Source: an uncultured Clostridia bacterium
Lineage (GTDB): Bacteria; Bacillota; Clostridia; Oscillospirales; Ruminococcaceae
Assembly: GCA_947626755.1 (NCBI GenBank)
Contig: CANQTP010000012.1
Coordinates: 1 to 63,064, forward strand
Direction: 5' to 3'
DNA: 63,064 nt
The notes under the pieces were generated by a model. It was given only the letters and a program-made list of their open reading frames with translations. It had not been told where the DNA came from and ran no database searches. Both the position numbers and the translations under genes were made by a program. Of the stretch, positions 43,307 to 52,090 are shown in pieces. Position 1 is the stretch's first letter. Each line of letters begins with the position of its first letter.

Positions 43307-46117
43307 TTGAAGATAACAGGTCAGAAAATAAAGTCATTTGTGTTTGATAAACGGCTTTACCTTTTTGCATTTTTTGTGCCGATGGCGGTGCTGTTCATAT
43401 CATATCTGTTTTTCGGGCTTTATCCCGTAAAGGATCAATCTGTATTGGTGCTTGATCTTAACGGACAGTATGTGTATTATTTTGAAAATCTCAGAGATGC
43501 TTTCTGGGGGAACGGCAGCCTTGTAAACAGCTGGAGCAGGAACCTTTCCGGCGAGATAATAGGTATGTTCGCATACTATCTGGCAAGTCCTTTCACGCTG
43601 GTGGTAATGCTTCTGCCGCGCTCAATGATGACAGAATCTATACTTATCATGCAGCTGCTGAAAGTCGGATCGGCTTCGGTGACGTTCTGTTACTATCTTC
43701 GCCATTCAAAGCGCAATTCTCCGTATACATCGCTGATATTTTCCATACTTTACAGCCTTATGGCTTATGTGATAGTCCAGCTTATGAATCCTATGTGGCT
43801 TGACGGACTTGTCTATCTCCCGATCATCTGCATGGGGATAGAACATCTTGTTGACGACGGCGAATGGCTGCTGTTCATTATCCCGCTTGCGCTGATGTTC
43901 ATGGCAAATTTCTATATTGGCTGGATGATAGCAATATTCTGCATAATTTACTTCCTTGTGTATCTGTTTCTGCTGTCGGATAAAGCGTACCCGTTCAGAA
44001 TTTCGCATATTTTCATGTCAGGCGTGAAATTTGCCTGCGGGGGAGTTCTTGCAGCGGTTTGTTCCGCTTGGCTTCTTATACCGCTTTATTACAGCCTTAG
44101 TCTGGGAAAATTCGAGTTCACCGACCCGAATTATGATATGAAAACTCAGTTCGATTTCATTGATTTCTTTGTAAATCTTCTGCCCAATGTTTACGATACC
44201 TGCCGCCCTGAAGGATCTCCCATAGTTTACTGCGGTGTAATTACAATAATGCTTGTTCCGCTGTTTTTCTTCAACAGCAGGATAAAACTCCGCAAGAAGA
44301 TAGGCTGGGGCATTCTGGCACTGATAATAATACTTTGTATGTATATGTACACTGTAGATATTGCATGGCATGGTTTCCAAGTTCCCAACTGGCTGCCTTA
44401 CAGATATTCGTTTATGTTCAGCTTCATTCTGCTGATAATGGCGGCGCAGGCGTTCGACAATATCAAGGGAATTTCTTACAGGGAGATCGGTCTGATGTTT
44501 TTCCTGCTTCTGGGATATGTTTTCTATATCGACAAGCAGGATATTACGGTCACTGCCAACGGCAAGGATATTGAAAAAGTCCATCTTCTTGCAACGGTAT
44601 GGTTTACCGTTATCGCGGCAGGAATTTATGCGCTGCTGTTATATTTCCACAAAAAATTCTACAAGATCAAGCCTATCCCTTTGGTAATAACAGGATTTAT
44701 TCTTGCAGAACTGACATTTACTTCCACATTCAATATGTATGAGATCGACAGGGACGTTGTTTATTCAAAGCATAGTTCTTACAACAGATATATCACACTC
44801 GGACGAAATACCGTTCAGAAAATTTATGACATGGACGACGGCGTTTATAGGATAGAAAAAGATTTCCAAAGAACGGTAAACGATGCCATGGCGTTCGGCT
44901 CTTTCGGACTGGGACATTCAAGCTCCACTCTTAATGCCGCGCCGATACAGTTCCTGAGAAAGCTCGGCTTTTCCTATGGTGGACATTACATCAGATACAA
45001 AGGCGCGACCTACGTTACCGATTCCATATTCGGAATAAAATATGTTATGGAAAAGGGAAGTGCGGCGCAGACCACAACGGACGAGTTCGGAGTTGAAACT
45101 ACCAAGCCTGCCGAAGTTGCAACATCGAAGCATTATGATAAAATGGTCCTTGCCAACGGTGACAGCAAGGAAATAATGTATGTTTACGAAAATCCCTATG
45201 CTCTGCCTATAGCTTTCATGGCGGATAATTCAATTGCCAACGTGCATTTTGACAGCTGGGACAACCCCTTTGAGAATCAGAACATTATGCTCTCTGCTCT
45301 TGTTTCCGATGAAAAGCAGGATTTCTTCAAGCCTATTGACATAAAAGATGTTGTTCCCGAAAACGCCAAGCCTTCTGTTTACGGAAATCATGATAAGTAC
45401 GTTCCGAGAATAGAAGGGGAGAACTCTCATATTGAATTCCTGTTTGACGCACCTACAGACGATATGATCTATATGTTTTTCCCGTCAAGCTATGAAAGAA
45501 AGGTAAATCTCTGGCTCAATAAGGAATTTCTTGACTATTATTATGAAGGCGGCAATATGAATATCCAGACTCTGGGAAAATTTGCACCCGGAGAGGAAAT
45601 TTCCCTGATAACCACCATTACCGAGAAGAACGAAGTCTATTTCAAGGAAAACTATATATATTACCTTGATGAGGATATGTTCAGAGCAGCAGTTGATGAA
45701 CTCAGAAAACAGCCGCTTGAAATAGAATCATTCAAGGAAGATCACATCAAAGGCACGGTCAACGCTGCAAAAGACGGCATACTTTTTACAACCATAGCAT
45801 GGGAACCCGGCTGGAAGATCTATGTTGACGGAAAACGCACTGAACCTATAGAACTTATGGACGCGCTTGTGGGAGTTCCCGTAACAGCAGGAACTCATAC
45901 CATTGAAATGAAGTTCTTCCCCAAGGGCATGACTTTAGGCATAATACTTGCGATCATGGGAGTTATGACATTAGCGGTAATATGGTTCTATGAACGCAGG
46001 GAACGCAGATCAGCTCCCGCTGTATCTGTACAAGAAATTCCCGCTGCTGCCGTGAATGATGTTCCCGAAGTGGATATTGACATTCCCATAAACAACGATA
46101 ACAGTGATAGTGAATAA
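43307..46117 (+). CDS. YfhO-family membrane protein, copy 3
   Basis: 936 residues, TTG start with CGGAGGT upstream. It has the same architecture as copies 1 and 2: LVLDLNGQYVYYFENLRDAF, SWSRNLSGEIIGMFAYYLAS, MNPMWLDGLVYLPIICMG, and the C-terminal EIESFKEDHIKGTVNAAKDG and EPGWKIYVDGKRTEP. Its 3' end is clearly more diverged from copies 1 and 2 than those are from each other. A C-terminal cytoplasmic tail rich in acidic residues follows the last helix. It has its own promoter and terminator. Confidence 0.9.
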   Translation: MKITGQKIKSFVFDKRLYLFAFFVPMAVLFISYLFFGLYPVKDQSVLVLDLNGQYVYYFENLRDAFWGNGSLVNSWSRNLSGEIIGMFAYYLASPFTLVVMLLPRSMMTESILIMQLLKVGSASVTFCYYLRHSKRNSPYTSLIFSILYSLMAYVIVQLMNPMWLDGLVYLPIICMGIEHLVDDGEWLLFIIPLALMFMANFYIGWMIAIFCIIYFLVYLFLLSDKAYPFRISHIFMSGVKFACGGVLAAVCSAWLLIPLYYSLSLGKFEFTDPNYDMKTQFDFIDFFVNLLPNVYDTCRPEGSPIVYCGVITIMLVPLFFFNSRIKLRKKIGWGILALIIILCMYMYTVDIAWHGFQVPNWLPYRYSFMFSFILLIMAAQAFDNIKGISYREIGLMFFLLLGYVFYIDKQDITVTANGKDIEKVHLLATVWFTVIAAGIYALLLYFHKKFYKIKPIPLVITGFILAELTFTSTFNMYEIDRDVVYSKHSSYNRYITLGRNTVQKIYDMDDGVYRIEKDFQRTVNDAMAFGSFGLGHSSSTLNAAPIQFLRKLGFSYGGHYIRYKGATYVTDSIFGIKYVMEKGSAAQTTTDEFGVETTKPAEVATSKHYDKMVLANGDSKEIMYVYENPYALPIAFMADNSIANVHFDSWDNPFENQNIMLSALVSDEKQDFFKPIDIKDVVPENAKPSVYGNHDKYVPRIEGENSHIEFLFDAPTDDMIYMFFPSSYERKVNLWLNKEFLDYYYEGGNMNIQTLGKFAPGEEISLITTITEKNEVYFKENYIYYLDEDMFRAAVDELRKQPLEIESFKEDHIKGTVNAAKDGILFTTIAWEPGWKIYVDGKRTEPIELMDALVGVPVTAGTHTIEMKFFPKGMTLGIILAIMGVMTLAVIWFYERRERRSAPAVSVQEIPAAAVNDVPEVDIDIPINNDNSDSE

Positions 46118-46120
46118 AAT

Positions 46121-46157
46121 AAAAGCAGTTTCTAAATATCGGAAACTGCTTTTTGTT
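46121..46157 (+). terminator. Bidirectional terminator between YfhO copy 3 and the CAP gene
   Basis: A perfect 12-bp stem, AAAAGCAGTTTC (46121-46132) with GAAACTGCTTTT (46142-46153), followed by TGTTTT. It also terminates the convergent CAP gene. Confidence 0.88.
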
Positions 46158-46168
46158 TTATACTTCAA

Positions 46169-47287
46169 TTAAAAATCACTTGAAAATTCCTGTACCCAGT
46201 AGTAAGTTCCTCCTGATTGGCAGCAGCCTACTCCGATGCGGGTATAATCTGCTCCGAGAATATTTGCCTTATGTCCCGAAGAATTCATCCAGCTGTCCAT
46301 TACTTCCGATGCGGAACGCTGACCTGCGGCGATGTTTTCAGCCATATAAACATTTACGATCCCCGCATCATTGAATGCTGTGAAACAGCTTTCGCCGTTG
46401 GGACGGGAATGTGAGAATGTGCTTAAAAGCTCGGTTGCCCTTGTTGCCGCTACGCTCATAAGTGTCTCATCTTTTGTAAGTGCGGAAAGTCCCTGTTCGG
46501 CGCGCTTCTCGTTTACAATAGCAATTACTTCGTCAGCCATTTCCGCAGGGGAAGCAGAGGAAGCTGCTGAACCTGATGAACTTGGCATATCACCGCCGAA
46601 TATTATTGTAAATCCGGGTGCAATTTCAACATAATAAGATGTTTCATCATTTTGGACATTTGTTGGCGTTTGTGTTGTGGTTGTTTGTTTTGATGTCGTT
46701 GTTCCGCTGCCGTTGACAGTTACAGTAATTTTCTTAGATGTAGAACTTTTATAGCCTTTTGTGTAGACTGTAAGTGTTGCTTTTCCGCTCTTAAGTGCTT
46801 TTATGTTCAGCTTGATCTTGTTGCCGTCCCATTTTTCCCAAGAGGTCGTGCAGACGGATTTATCGCTGTTGTTTATCAGAATATCTTTAGAGCCTTTTAC
46901 GGTAAGGGTCACAGAGGAAGATTTTCCTTTGTTTATTTTTACCGAACTGTTGGAAGCGGTTATAAATGACTTCTTTACCGTAACTTTGCATTTCAGAGTT
47001 TTGCCGCCTGTTTTTGCATAGATGTATGTAGTTCCTGTTTTCTTGCCTGTTACCTTTGCGGAAGCTTTTCCAGAAGATTTAACGGTGGCAATGCTGCTGT
47101 CATTGGACGACCACTTTATGTCGCTGCCTGCGTTTGTGACTTTAAGAGTAATGTAGTATCCTATGGAAACTTCCGCAGATGATTTGTTTATCTTTGGGGA
47201 AGCTGCCGATACGGACACAGCGCACAGCGTAACAGCCGTTATAACTGCTGAAACAACGCATAATAGTTTCTTAAAAAGATCTTTCAT
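46169..47287 (-). CDS. Secreted CAP-domain protein with Ig-like repeats
   Basis: 372 residues from the ATG with GGGAGGA upstream. A Sec signal peptide (cut near SVSAA, about residue 28) is followed by two bacterial Ig-like (Big-2-like) domains at about 30-115 and 116-205, a Thr-rich linker, and a CAP/SCP-PR1 domain at about 250-372 with AENIAAGQRSASEVMDSWM and SSGHKANILGADYTRIGVGC. CAP proteins in Firmicutes are extracellular, mostly of unknown activity; YkwD-like members are often spore or surface proteins. It is monocistronic. Confidence 0.9.
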   Translation of the reverse strand: MKDLFKKLLCVVSAVITAVTLCAVSVSAASPKINKSSAEVSIGYYITLKVTNAGSDIKWSSNDSSIATVKSSGKASAKVTGKKTGTTYIYAKTGGKTLKCKVTVKKSFITASNSSVKINKGKSSSVTLTVKGSKDILINNSDKSVCTTSWEKWDGNKIKLNIKALKSGKATLTVYTKGYKSSTSKKITVTVNGSGTTTSKQTTTTQTPTNVQNDETSYYVEIAPGFTIIFGGDMPSSSGSAASSASPAEMADEVIAIVNEKRAEQGLSALTKDETLMSVAATRATELLSTFSHSRPNGESCFTAFNDAGIVNVYMAENIAAGQRSASEVMDSWMNSSGHKANILGADYTRIGVGCCQSGGTYYWVQEFSSDF

Positions 47288-47326
47288 AATATTCCTCCCA
47301 AAATTTTTCATATAAATTATGTAAAT

Positions 47327-47355
47327 ATTTTACCATAAAAGATAAAAATTGTCAA
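47327..47355 (-). promoter_or_regulatory. Promoter of the CAP gene
   Basis: Minus-strand TTGACA (47355-47350), 17 bases, TAAAAT (47332-47327). Confidence 0.85.
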
Positions 47356-47364
47356 TAGGAGAAA

Positions 47365-47778
47365 TTACTCTGCTTCGGGAGTTATGTCCAAATAAGCAAT
47401 GCCGTTGCTGTCAAGTTCTGTGTGAAGCTGTTCAAGAGCATTTGCTGTTGCGGAATCTTCTACATTGATATGTACTTCACTGTCGGCAGACTTTAACTTT
47501 TCAATAAGATCCGCAAGTTCTATAGTATTGTTTTCGTAAATATATGAATCCTCGGAGATCGTTACTTCTACATAACTTGCTTCCGAAGTTTCAACAGGAG
47601 TTTCGGCAGTTGTTTCCGATTTAGAAACCGACCCAACCACAGGAACAGCACCGCCGTCACCGTTTCCTCCGCCAAAGCCGAAGCCTTTTCCGAAAATCAC
47701 CAACAAAACAATAATAACGATCAGGATCACCACTATTATTGCGATTGGACTTCCGCCTTTCTTTTCACCTTTACTCAT
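47365..47778 (-). CDS. Small membrane protein with ExbD-like extracytoplasmic domain
   Basis: 137 residues; GAGGTG precedes the ATG at 47778. Residues about 11-33 are one membrane helix, lacking the polar Asp of ExbD, followed by a Gly-rich hinge and a Ser/Thr linker. The C-terminal 60 residues (YIYENNTIELADLIEKL then VHINVEDSATANALEQLHTE) resemble the ExbD/TolR periplasmic fold, in which a beta strand, 'D-x-x-A' and a helix recur. It is the third gene after the ExbB and ExbD homologs, with a 10-base gap, and may be an accessory subunit. Confidence 0.65.
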   Translation of the reverse strand: MSKGEKKGGSPIAIIVVILIVIIVLLVIFGKGFGFGGGNGDGGAVPVVGSVSKSETTAETPVETSEASYVEVTISEDSYIYENNTIELADLIEKLKSADSEVHINVEDSATANALEQLHTELDSNGIAYLDITPEAE

Positions 47779-47788
47779 AAAAAGCACC

Positions 47789-48397
47789 TCATTCCGAAAT
47801 ATTTATACTTGCGCAGTAGAACTGCGGGTATTCCTCTGAAACTTTTCTTATTGATTTTATAATATCGTTGACCGTCAGCGCTGTTGCATACTGATCGCCG
47901 TCATAAATGAATATGCCGATTATTGTATTGTCATGCCGTAAACCTGCGGCTTCCAGCATAGAAGAAATTTCTCCGGCTATATTTGTATCGCTTGTCTTTT
48001 CAAATTCAATATCGCCGATGTATGTCTTTCCGTTATAGACGGAAATTATCTTTTTCCATTTATTTCCTGATTTTTCTGTGGATAATTTAATATCTATCAG
48101 GATATTATCATTAAGACCGTCAAGGGCTTTCTGGTTTAAAGCAGCGTTCTTGTCGGCATTTTCAATGCGTTTCATTTCGGCTTCAGCTTTTTCTGACCAT
48201 TCCTGCTTTTCGGCTTCAAAATCCGCCCTGTCCGCTTCAAGCTGAGCGGATATGCTTTGGATATTATCTATCTGTTCCTGCGCTTTTGCCTGAACTTCCT
48301 CTGCAGAAGCCCTGTACTTTATCATGAACCAGAACAGTATTATCATTGTAATATCAAGCAGTGAGGTAAAATCAAGTGATATTCTGTTCCGCTTCAT
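47789..48397 (-). CDS. ExbD/TolR-like proton-channel subunit with coiled coil
   Basis: 202 residues. The single membrane helix (about 9-29) has SLDFTSLLDITMIILFWFMI with the Asp that carries protons in ExbD, TolR and MotB. A long Glu/Lys/Ala-rich coiled coil follows (about 32-90), then an outside alpha/beta domain (about 100-202). It has no OmpA/peptidoglycan-binding domain. The ATG at 48397 has AGGTGAAG upstream and overlaps the end of the ExbB gene by 26 bases, so the two are translationally coupled. Confidence 0.8.
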   Translation of the reverse strand: MKRNRISLDFTSLLDITMIILFWFMIKYRASAEEVQAKAQEQIDNIQSISAQLEADRADFEAEKQEWSEKAEAEMKRIENADKNAALNQKALDGLNDNILIDIKLSTEKSGNKWKKIISVYNGKTYIGDIEFEKTSDTNIAGEISSMLEAAGLRHDNTIIGIFIYDGDQYATALTVNDIIKSIRKVSEEYPQFYCASINISE

Positions 48398-48929
48398 TTT
48401 CTTCACCTGCGTTTTCCGTATCAAAGCCGAGATTGTTCCGTTCTATGCACAAATGGTATCTTTCATTGTTTTCGTCTATGTTCGGAGCAAGGAAACAATC
48501 CGCCGCTTTGGCAATAACTCCGAAAACCGCTCCCCAGAATGTTGATGTAAGTGCCACAAAGAAATTACTTGTAAGCATTTCCTCAGAGCCGTCTATAGAA
48601 AGATTCAGAAGTGCAAAAACAGTGCCTATCATTCCCAGAAGCGGGAAAACGGAAGTCATATTGATAAAAGCAGTGTAAAATTTTTCCTGCTTTGAGTGCA
48701 TAGCAATTATCTGCGCTTCGTTTGCTTTTTCCACAGGTTCGAGACATTCGGGTCTGAAAGCATTTTCCCTGCGTGTGATCGTAATTCCCATAAGCGAATG
48801 TTTCAGCTTGGTGCAGTTCTGCTTTGCCTTAACGAACAGGATAAGCGTTATTCCTGCCCAGACAAATATAAGCGCGTCATATCCTAATAAATTGTCAATT
48901 ACAATGCGTGATATACCGAGTATGTTCAC
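48372..48929 (-). CDS. MotA/TolQ/ExbB-like proton-channel subunit
   Basis: 185 residues, GTG start with GGGAGG upstream. Helix 1 spans about 15-34. The family core is in the last two helices, VFPLLGMIGTVFALLNL (about 92-108) and VALTSTFWGAVFGVIAKAAD (about 123-142), matching the ExbB pattern 'P-LLGLLGTV' and 'A-x-x-T-x-x-G'. It heads the minus-strand set with the ExbD-like genes. Such motors energise TonB in diderms; the role in this apparently monoderm cell is unknown. Confidence 0.8.
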   Translation of the reverse strand: MNILGISRIVIDNLLGYDALIFVWAGITLILFVKAKQNCTKLKHSLMGITITRRENAFRPECLEPVEKANEAQIIAMHSKQEKFYTAFINMTSVFPLLGMIGTVFALLNLSIDGSEEMLTSNFFVALTSTFWGAVFGVIAKAADCFLAPNIDENNERYHLCIERNNLGFDTENAGEENEAEQNIT

Positions 48930-48952
48930 AGCCCCCGCCTCCCATTTTTAAA

Positions 48953-48981
48953 ATTATATAAAATTTTGCTTCATTTTTCAA
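48953..48981 (-). promoter_or_regulatory. Promoter of the ExbB/ExbD-like genes
   Basis: Minus-strand TTGAAA (48981-48976), 17 bases, TATAAT (48958-48953), 24 bases before the GTG start. Confidence 0.85.
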
Positions 48982-49030
48982 CAATATTCTACAAATATTT
49001 TATTAATGTATTATGTATATAAGCATAATA

Positions 49031-49056
49031 AAAGGGACGCCCGAGGACGTCCCTTT
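49031..49056 (-). terminator. Terminator of the FecR-domain gene pair
   Basis: A 9-bp stem, AAAGGGACG (49031-49039) with CGTCCCTTT (49048-49056); on minus it is followed by TATTATG, so the T-run is modest. It separates the FecR genes from the ExbB promoter. Confidence 0.7.
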
Positions 49057-49069
49057 ATTGTTTGTTGTA

Positions 49070-50821
49070 TTATCCGTATATAGCGGTAATTACAGTATCA
49101 TCGGTTATTTTGCTGAAATCACGATCCCAGCCTATGAATTTATTATTGTTTGAATCTGTTATCGGCCAAAAAGGCGGTTCAGCTGCTTCTCCGTCTTTGA
49201 CTTTTGAATAATAGAACTGTCCGTCTATTATAAATGTAACATTATGGTAACTGTCATCTTCAAATACTGCTGTAATAGTCATGTCGCTTGTAATATTGCC
49301 GAAAGTTTTATCCCAACCGACAAAACGGTTTCCGTTGGAATCCGAAACAGGGAAGATAGGAGGTTCTGCTGCTTGTCCGTGTTCTACCTGAACGGGATAA
49401 GCGTTTCCTTCTACAACAAATGTTACAGTATGTGTATTTGCTTTTTCAAGTATTGCAGTGATCGTAATATCACTTGTTATATTTGTAAAATCCTTGTCCC
49501 AGCCCCTGAAAATATATCCCGGCACATCAACGGAGTAGGGAAGCTCAGCGGATTGACCATCAGCAACGGTAAGTGTAGATGTCCTGTCTCCTATTACAAT
49601 GGTAACGGTATGGAAAACAGTGGTACTTCCGTTATTGTTTCCGACAGAACCTTCATTGAATATTGCAGTTATGGTAACATCTTCGGTTATGTTTTCAAAA
49701 GACTTATCCCAGCCCACAAATGTCATGCCGTCAATGACAGGATCGGGCGGCTTTATGGCATCGTCTCCGTGAAGAACTTCCTGAATGCTTTCCTCACCGT
49801 CAATAACAACTGTAACTATATGCACGGCGCGTTCCGATGAAACAGTTGCAGAAGTTGTTTGCGTAGGCAGAGTTTCCGTCTTTGCGGGAGGCTGCGTCTG
49901 CGGAGCTGCTGTAGTATGCTGACCGGGGAGAGTTGTAGCGGTCGGCGGGGGAGTTGTTTCTTCAGGAACTGTAGTAACGAGGGGTTCAGCTGTTTGTATA
50001 GTTCCGGAATTATCATTTATTTCGGGTTCCGAAACAGGCGGTTCTGTTTCGGAAACATCATCTTCTTTTGTATCAAGAACGGCTTTGAGATCCTCAACGG
50101 TATATGGGAAACTTTCTCCGATAAGATTTGCGTTCGTAATTAAATTTCTCAGATCTGATGCTGTAAGTTCGCTGAGATCAAAATTGTTATTCAGATTTTC
50201 AAAAGACGGCATTTCCTCGGAAATGATACGTCCCCATTTCTGCTCATACTGATATTCAGGAGAATTTATGGTATTGCCCAGCGGATCATAAAGCTGTATG
50301 GTATTGCTTCCCATAAAAGTGTAAATGTCGGTATAGGAAATAAACTCATTAGTGGAATATGATATTTTTGAAACGCTGTCTTTGAGTGTTATTGTGGAAT
50401 CGGCAGTTCTTATTATTACACCGGAACGGGAGCTGTCCGCGCAGTTTGCAAGTACACTGCCGTTTCTTATGAAGAGTTCATCATCATCTCTGCCGTTGAA
50501 TTCTCCCGAAACAACAGCCTGAGTTCCTGCGCCGAGGATAATGTAGTTATTTTCGGAATTTTTCTTTCCTTTGTAAGTTATCGTGCATGAGGAATCCTCG
50601 CCAACGGTTATAACATCACTTTCTTTGAGAGCAGTGCCTGTTGCGGCATTTTCGCTTGAATCGGAATTTGTGATACTTACGCTGCCTGAGGCGGAAGTTA
50701 TGTACAGTCCCGCATCTGAGGAAAGACCGTTGGTAACGATCACTATAGTTGCAATTATTGCAATAAGCGCAAGTCCTCCGAGGATAATTGGTATTTTAAA
50801 ATTTTTCAGAAAATCTTTCAT
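49070..50821 (-). CDS. Membrane-anchored FecR-like protein with four InlB-like repeats
   Basis: 583 residues. The membrane anchor is at about 9-30; a FecR-like beta domain (about 37-175) contains SASGSVSITNSD, ELFIRNGSVLANC and TADSTITLKD. Residues about 215-255 resemble its upstream neighbour (FDLSELTASDLRNLI), so the two are paralogs. A Pro/Thr linker (about 255-335) leads to four repeats of about 58-62 residues, each with 'V-x-x-x-DG', a Gly-Gln/Glu-x-A turn, and GWDK-F-x-NIT-D-x-TITA, the Listeria-Bacteroides (InlB B) type. Repeats are typical of adhesive surface proteins. ATG with GGAGC further upstream. Confidence 0.82.
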   Translation of the reverse strand: MKDFLKNFKIPIILGGLALIAIIATIVIVTNGLSSDAGLYITSASGSVSITNSDSSENAATGTALKESDVITVGEDSSCTITYKGKKNSENNYIILGAGTQAVVSGEFNGRDDDELFIRNGSVLANCADSSRSGVIIRTADSTITLKDSVSKISYSTNEFISYTDIYTFMGSNTIQLYDPLGNTINSPEYQYEQKWGRIISEEMPSFENLNNNFDLSELTASDLRNLITNANLIGESFPYTVEDLKAVLDTKEDDVSETEPPVSEPEINDNSGTIQTAEPLVTTVPEETTPPPTATTLPGQHTTAAPQTQPPAKTETLPTQTTSATVSSERAVHIVTVVIDGEESIQEVLHGDDAIKPPDPVIDGMTFVGWDKSFENITEDVTITAIFNEGSVGNNNGSTTVFHTVTIVIGDRTSTLTVADGQSAELPYSVDVPGYIFRGWDKDFTNITSDITITAILEKANTHTVTFVVEGNAYPVQVEHGQAAEPPIFPVSDSNGNRFVGWDKTFGNITSDMTITAVFEDDSYHNVTFIIDGQFYYSKVKDGEAAEPPFWPITDSNNNKFIGWDRDFSKITDDTVITAIYG

Positions 50822-50865
50822 AGCTTTCAGGATCGTTTTTACGACCCGCTCCTTTCATTTTGATT

Positions 50866-51963
50866 TTAAAGTTCTGCTGTTGAAGTGATCTCAGGCTGAA
50901 TAATATTGTCTGACAGATCATCGTTATCATCTTCTTCGGGAAGTTCGGGATCATTGTTTCCTGTGATCTCCCACCATTTTATACCTGTATAAGTAGTATA
51001 AATATGTGTTTCCTTTGTGGTGACTGTCGGATCTGTTTCACTTTCGGAAGACATGGTCTCCGTCTCGGAAACGGTCGTTTCCGTGGCAGTTGTTGTTGCA
51101 GTTGTGGACGTAATTTCAGATGATACTGTCGTATCGGAAACATCTGATTCCGTTTCGGCAGCTTTCTTTGCCATAAGAAATGCGGTAGTGATCTCATCGG
51201 CTGTAAAGGCAAGTCCCTTTTCATTTTCGTCTTTGACAAGTTCCCGTAAAGCATTAACGCCAAGGGAAGGAAGATCAATGTTATAATTCAGGTATCCGTA
51301 ACGGCATATATCTTCGGACGTTATCATCTGTGCACAGGTGCGTTCAACAAGCATCATAGGAAGATCAAATGGCTGCTGTGCCATATCGTAAAGCTGCAAA
51401 GTCACTGCTCCCGAAAAATTCTGGACTTCTGTTATCATAACATTTTCGTAGCCCATGTATTCCTCATGGAAGCCAAAGTCAGCCCTGAAAACCGTTCCTC
51501 TTACATCAACAGTCCCATTCGGGGTCTTGAGTACAAATGAAGAATTCTTTTTCAGCTCGTTATCCAGTCGGCATATGACTGCTCCGCGGTTCAGATTTAC
51601 GGAAATGTCTCCTTTTGATGCAATATCGGTATAATATATGTATACGGACGTATCAGGCTCGGCAAAAACATATTTATCATCGTCGATCTTTATGCGGACG
51701 CTGCCGTTTGGTTCGGTAACAAGAATATCTCCGCTCAGCAGCTTGACATTTTTGTCTGCGGTAAAGCGTTTGCCGTCTCGTGTGATATATGCGCTGCCCT
51801 GTATATCGGATATTACGGGACGTCTGGAAACATCTCCGCCGAAGTACAGGCTAAGTATGATAGCTGTGGAAATTATCATCAGTATAGCAATAAGTCCAAT
51901 AAGTATTATTTTAATATTTTCTTCAAAAATCTTTTTGATGCTCTCGGACAGATCTTTTATCAA
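50866..51963 (-). CDS. Membrane-anchored FecR-domain protein
   Basis: 365 residues, TTG start with AAAGGTGG upstream. The membrane helix is at about 18-42. The FecR domain covers about 48-180: VISDIQGSAYITRDGKRF, LLSGDILVTEPNGSVRIKID, and the hallmark LKTPNGTVDVRGTVFRADF. A helical DLPSLGVNALRELV segment is shared with the next gene, then a long Ser/Thr/Glu-rich tail ends the protein without a second anchor. In proteobacteria FecR is a sigma regulator, but FecR domains in Firmicutes are usually extracellular sensors or scaffolds. It is first of a two-gene transcript. Confidence 0.85.
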   Translation of the reverse strand: MIKDLSESIKKIFEENIKIILIGLIAILMIISTAIILSLYFGGDVSRRPVISDIQGSAYITRDGKRFTADKNVKLLSGDILVTEPNGSVRIKIDDDKYVFAEPDTSVYIYYTDIASKGDISVNLNRGAVICRLDNELKKNSSFVLKTPNGTVDVRGTVFRADFGFHEEYMGYENVMITEVQNFSGAVTLQLYDMAQQPFDLPMMLVERTCAQMITSEDICRYGYLNYNIDLPSLGVNALRELVKDENEKGLAFTADEITTAFLMAKKAAETESDVSDTTVSSEITSTTATTTATETTVSETETMSSESETDPTVTTKETHIYTTYTGIKWWEITGNNDPELPEEDDNDDLSDNIIQPEITSTAEL

Positions 51964-52027
51964 GGCGCAGCCACCTTTCGTGTATATGATTTATCTGTAC
52001 GGGATCGGTGACAACGATCCACTATCC

Positions 52028-52056
52028 ATTATAACATACAAGTCTCCGTTTGTCAA
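52028..52056 (-). promoter_or_regulatory. Consensus promoter of the FecR genes
   Basis: Minus-strand TTGACA (52056-52051), 17 bases, TATAAT (52033-52028): perfect match. The 5' leader has a GGATCG/CGATCC hairpin at 52002-52020. Confidence 0.9.
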
Positions 52057-52090
52057 AGATTTTTTGTCATTTTTCAGCAAAACATCACAA

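Noticed and set aside
47365-48929. Zorya-type defence system (ZorA/ZorB)
   Set aside because: The ExbD-like subunit lacks the OmpA-like domain and no ZorC, ZorD or ZorE is nearby.
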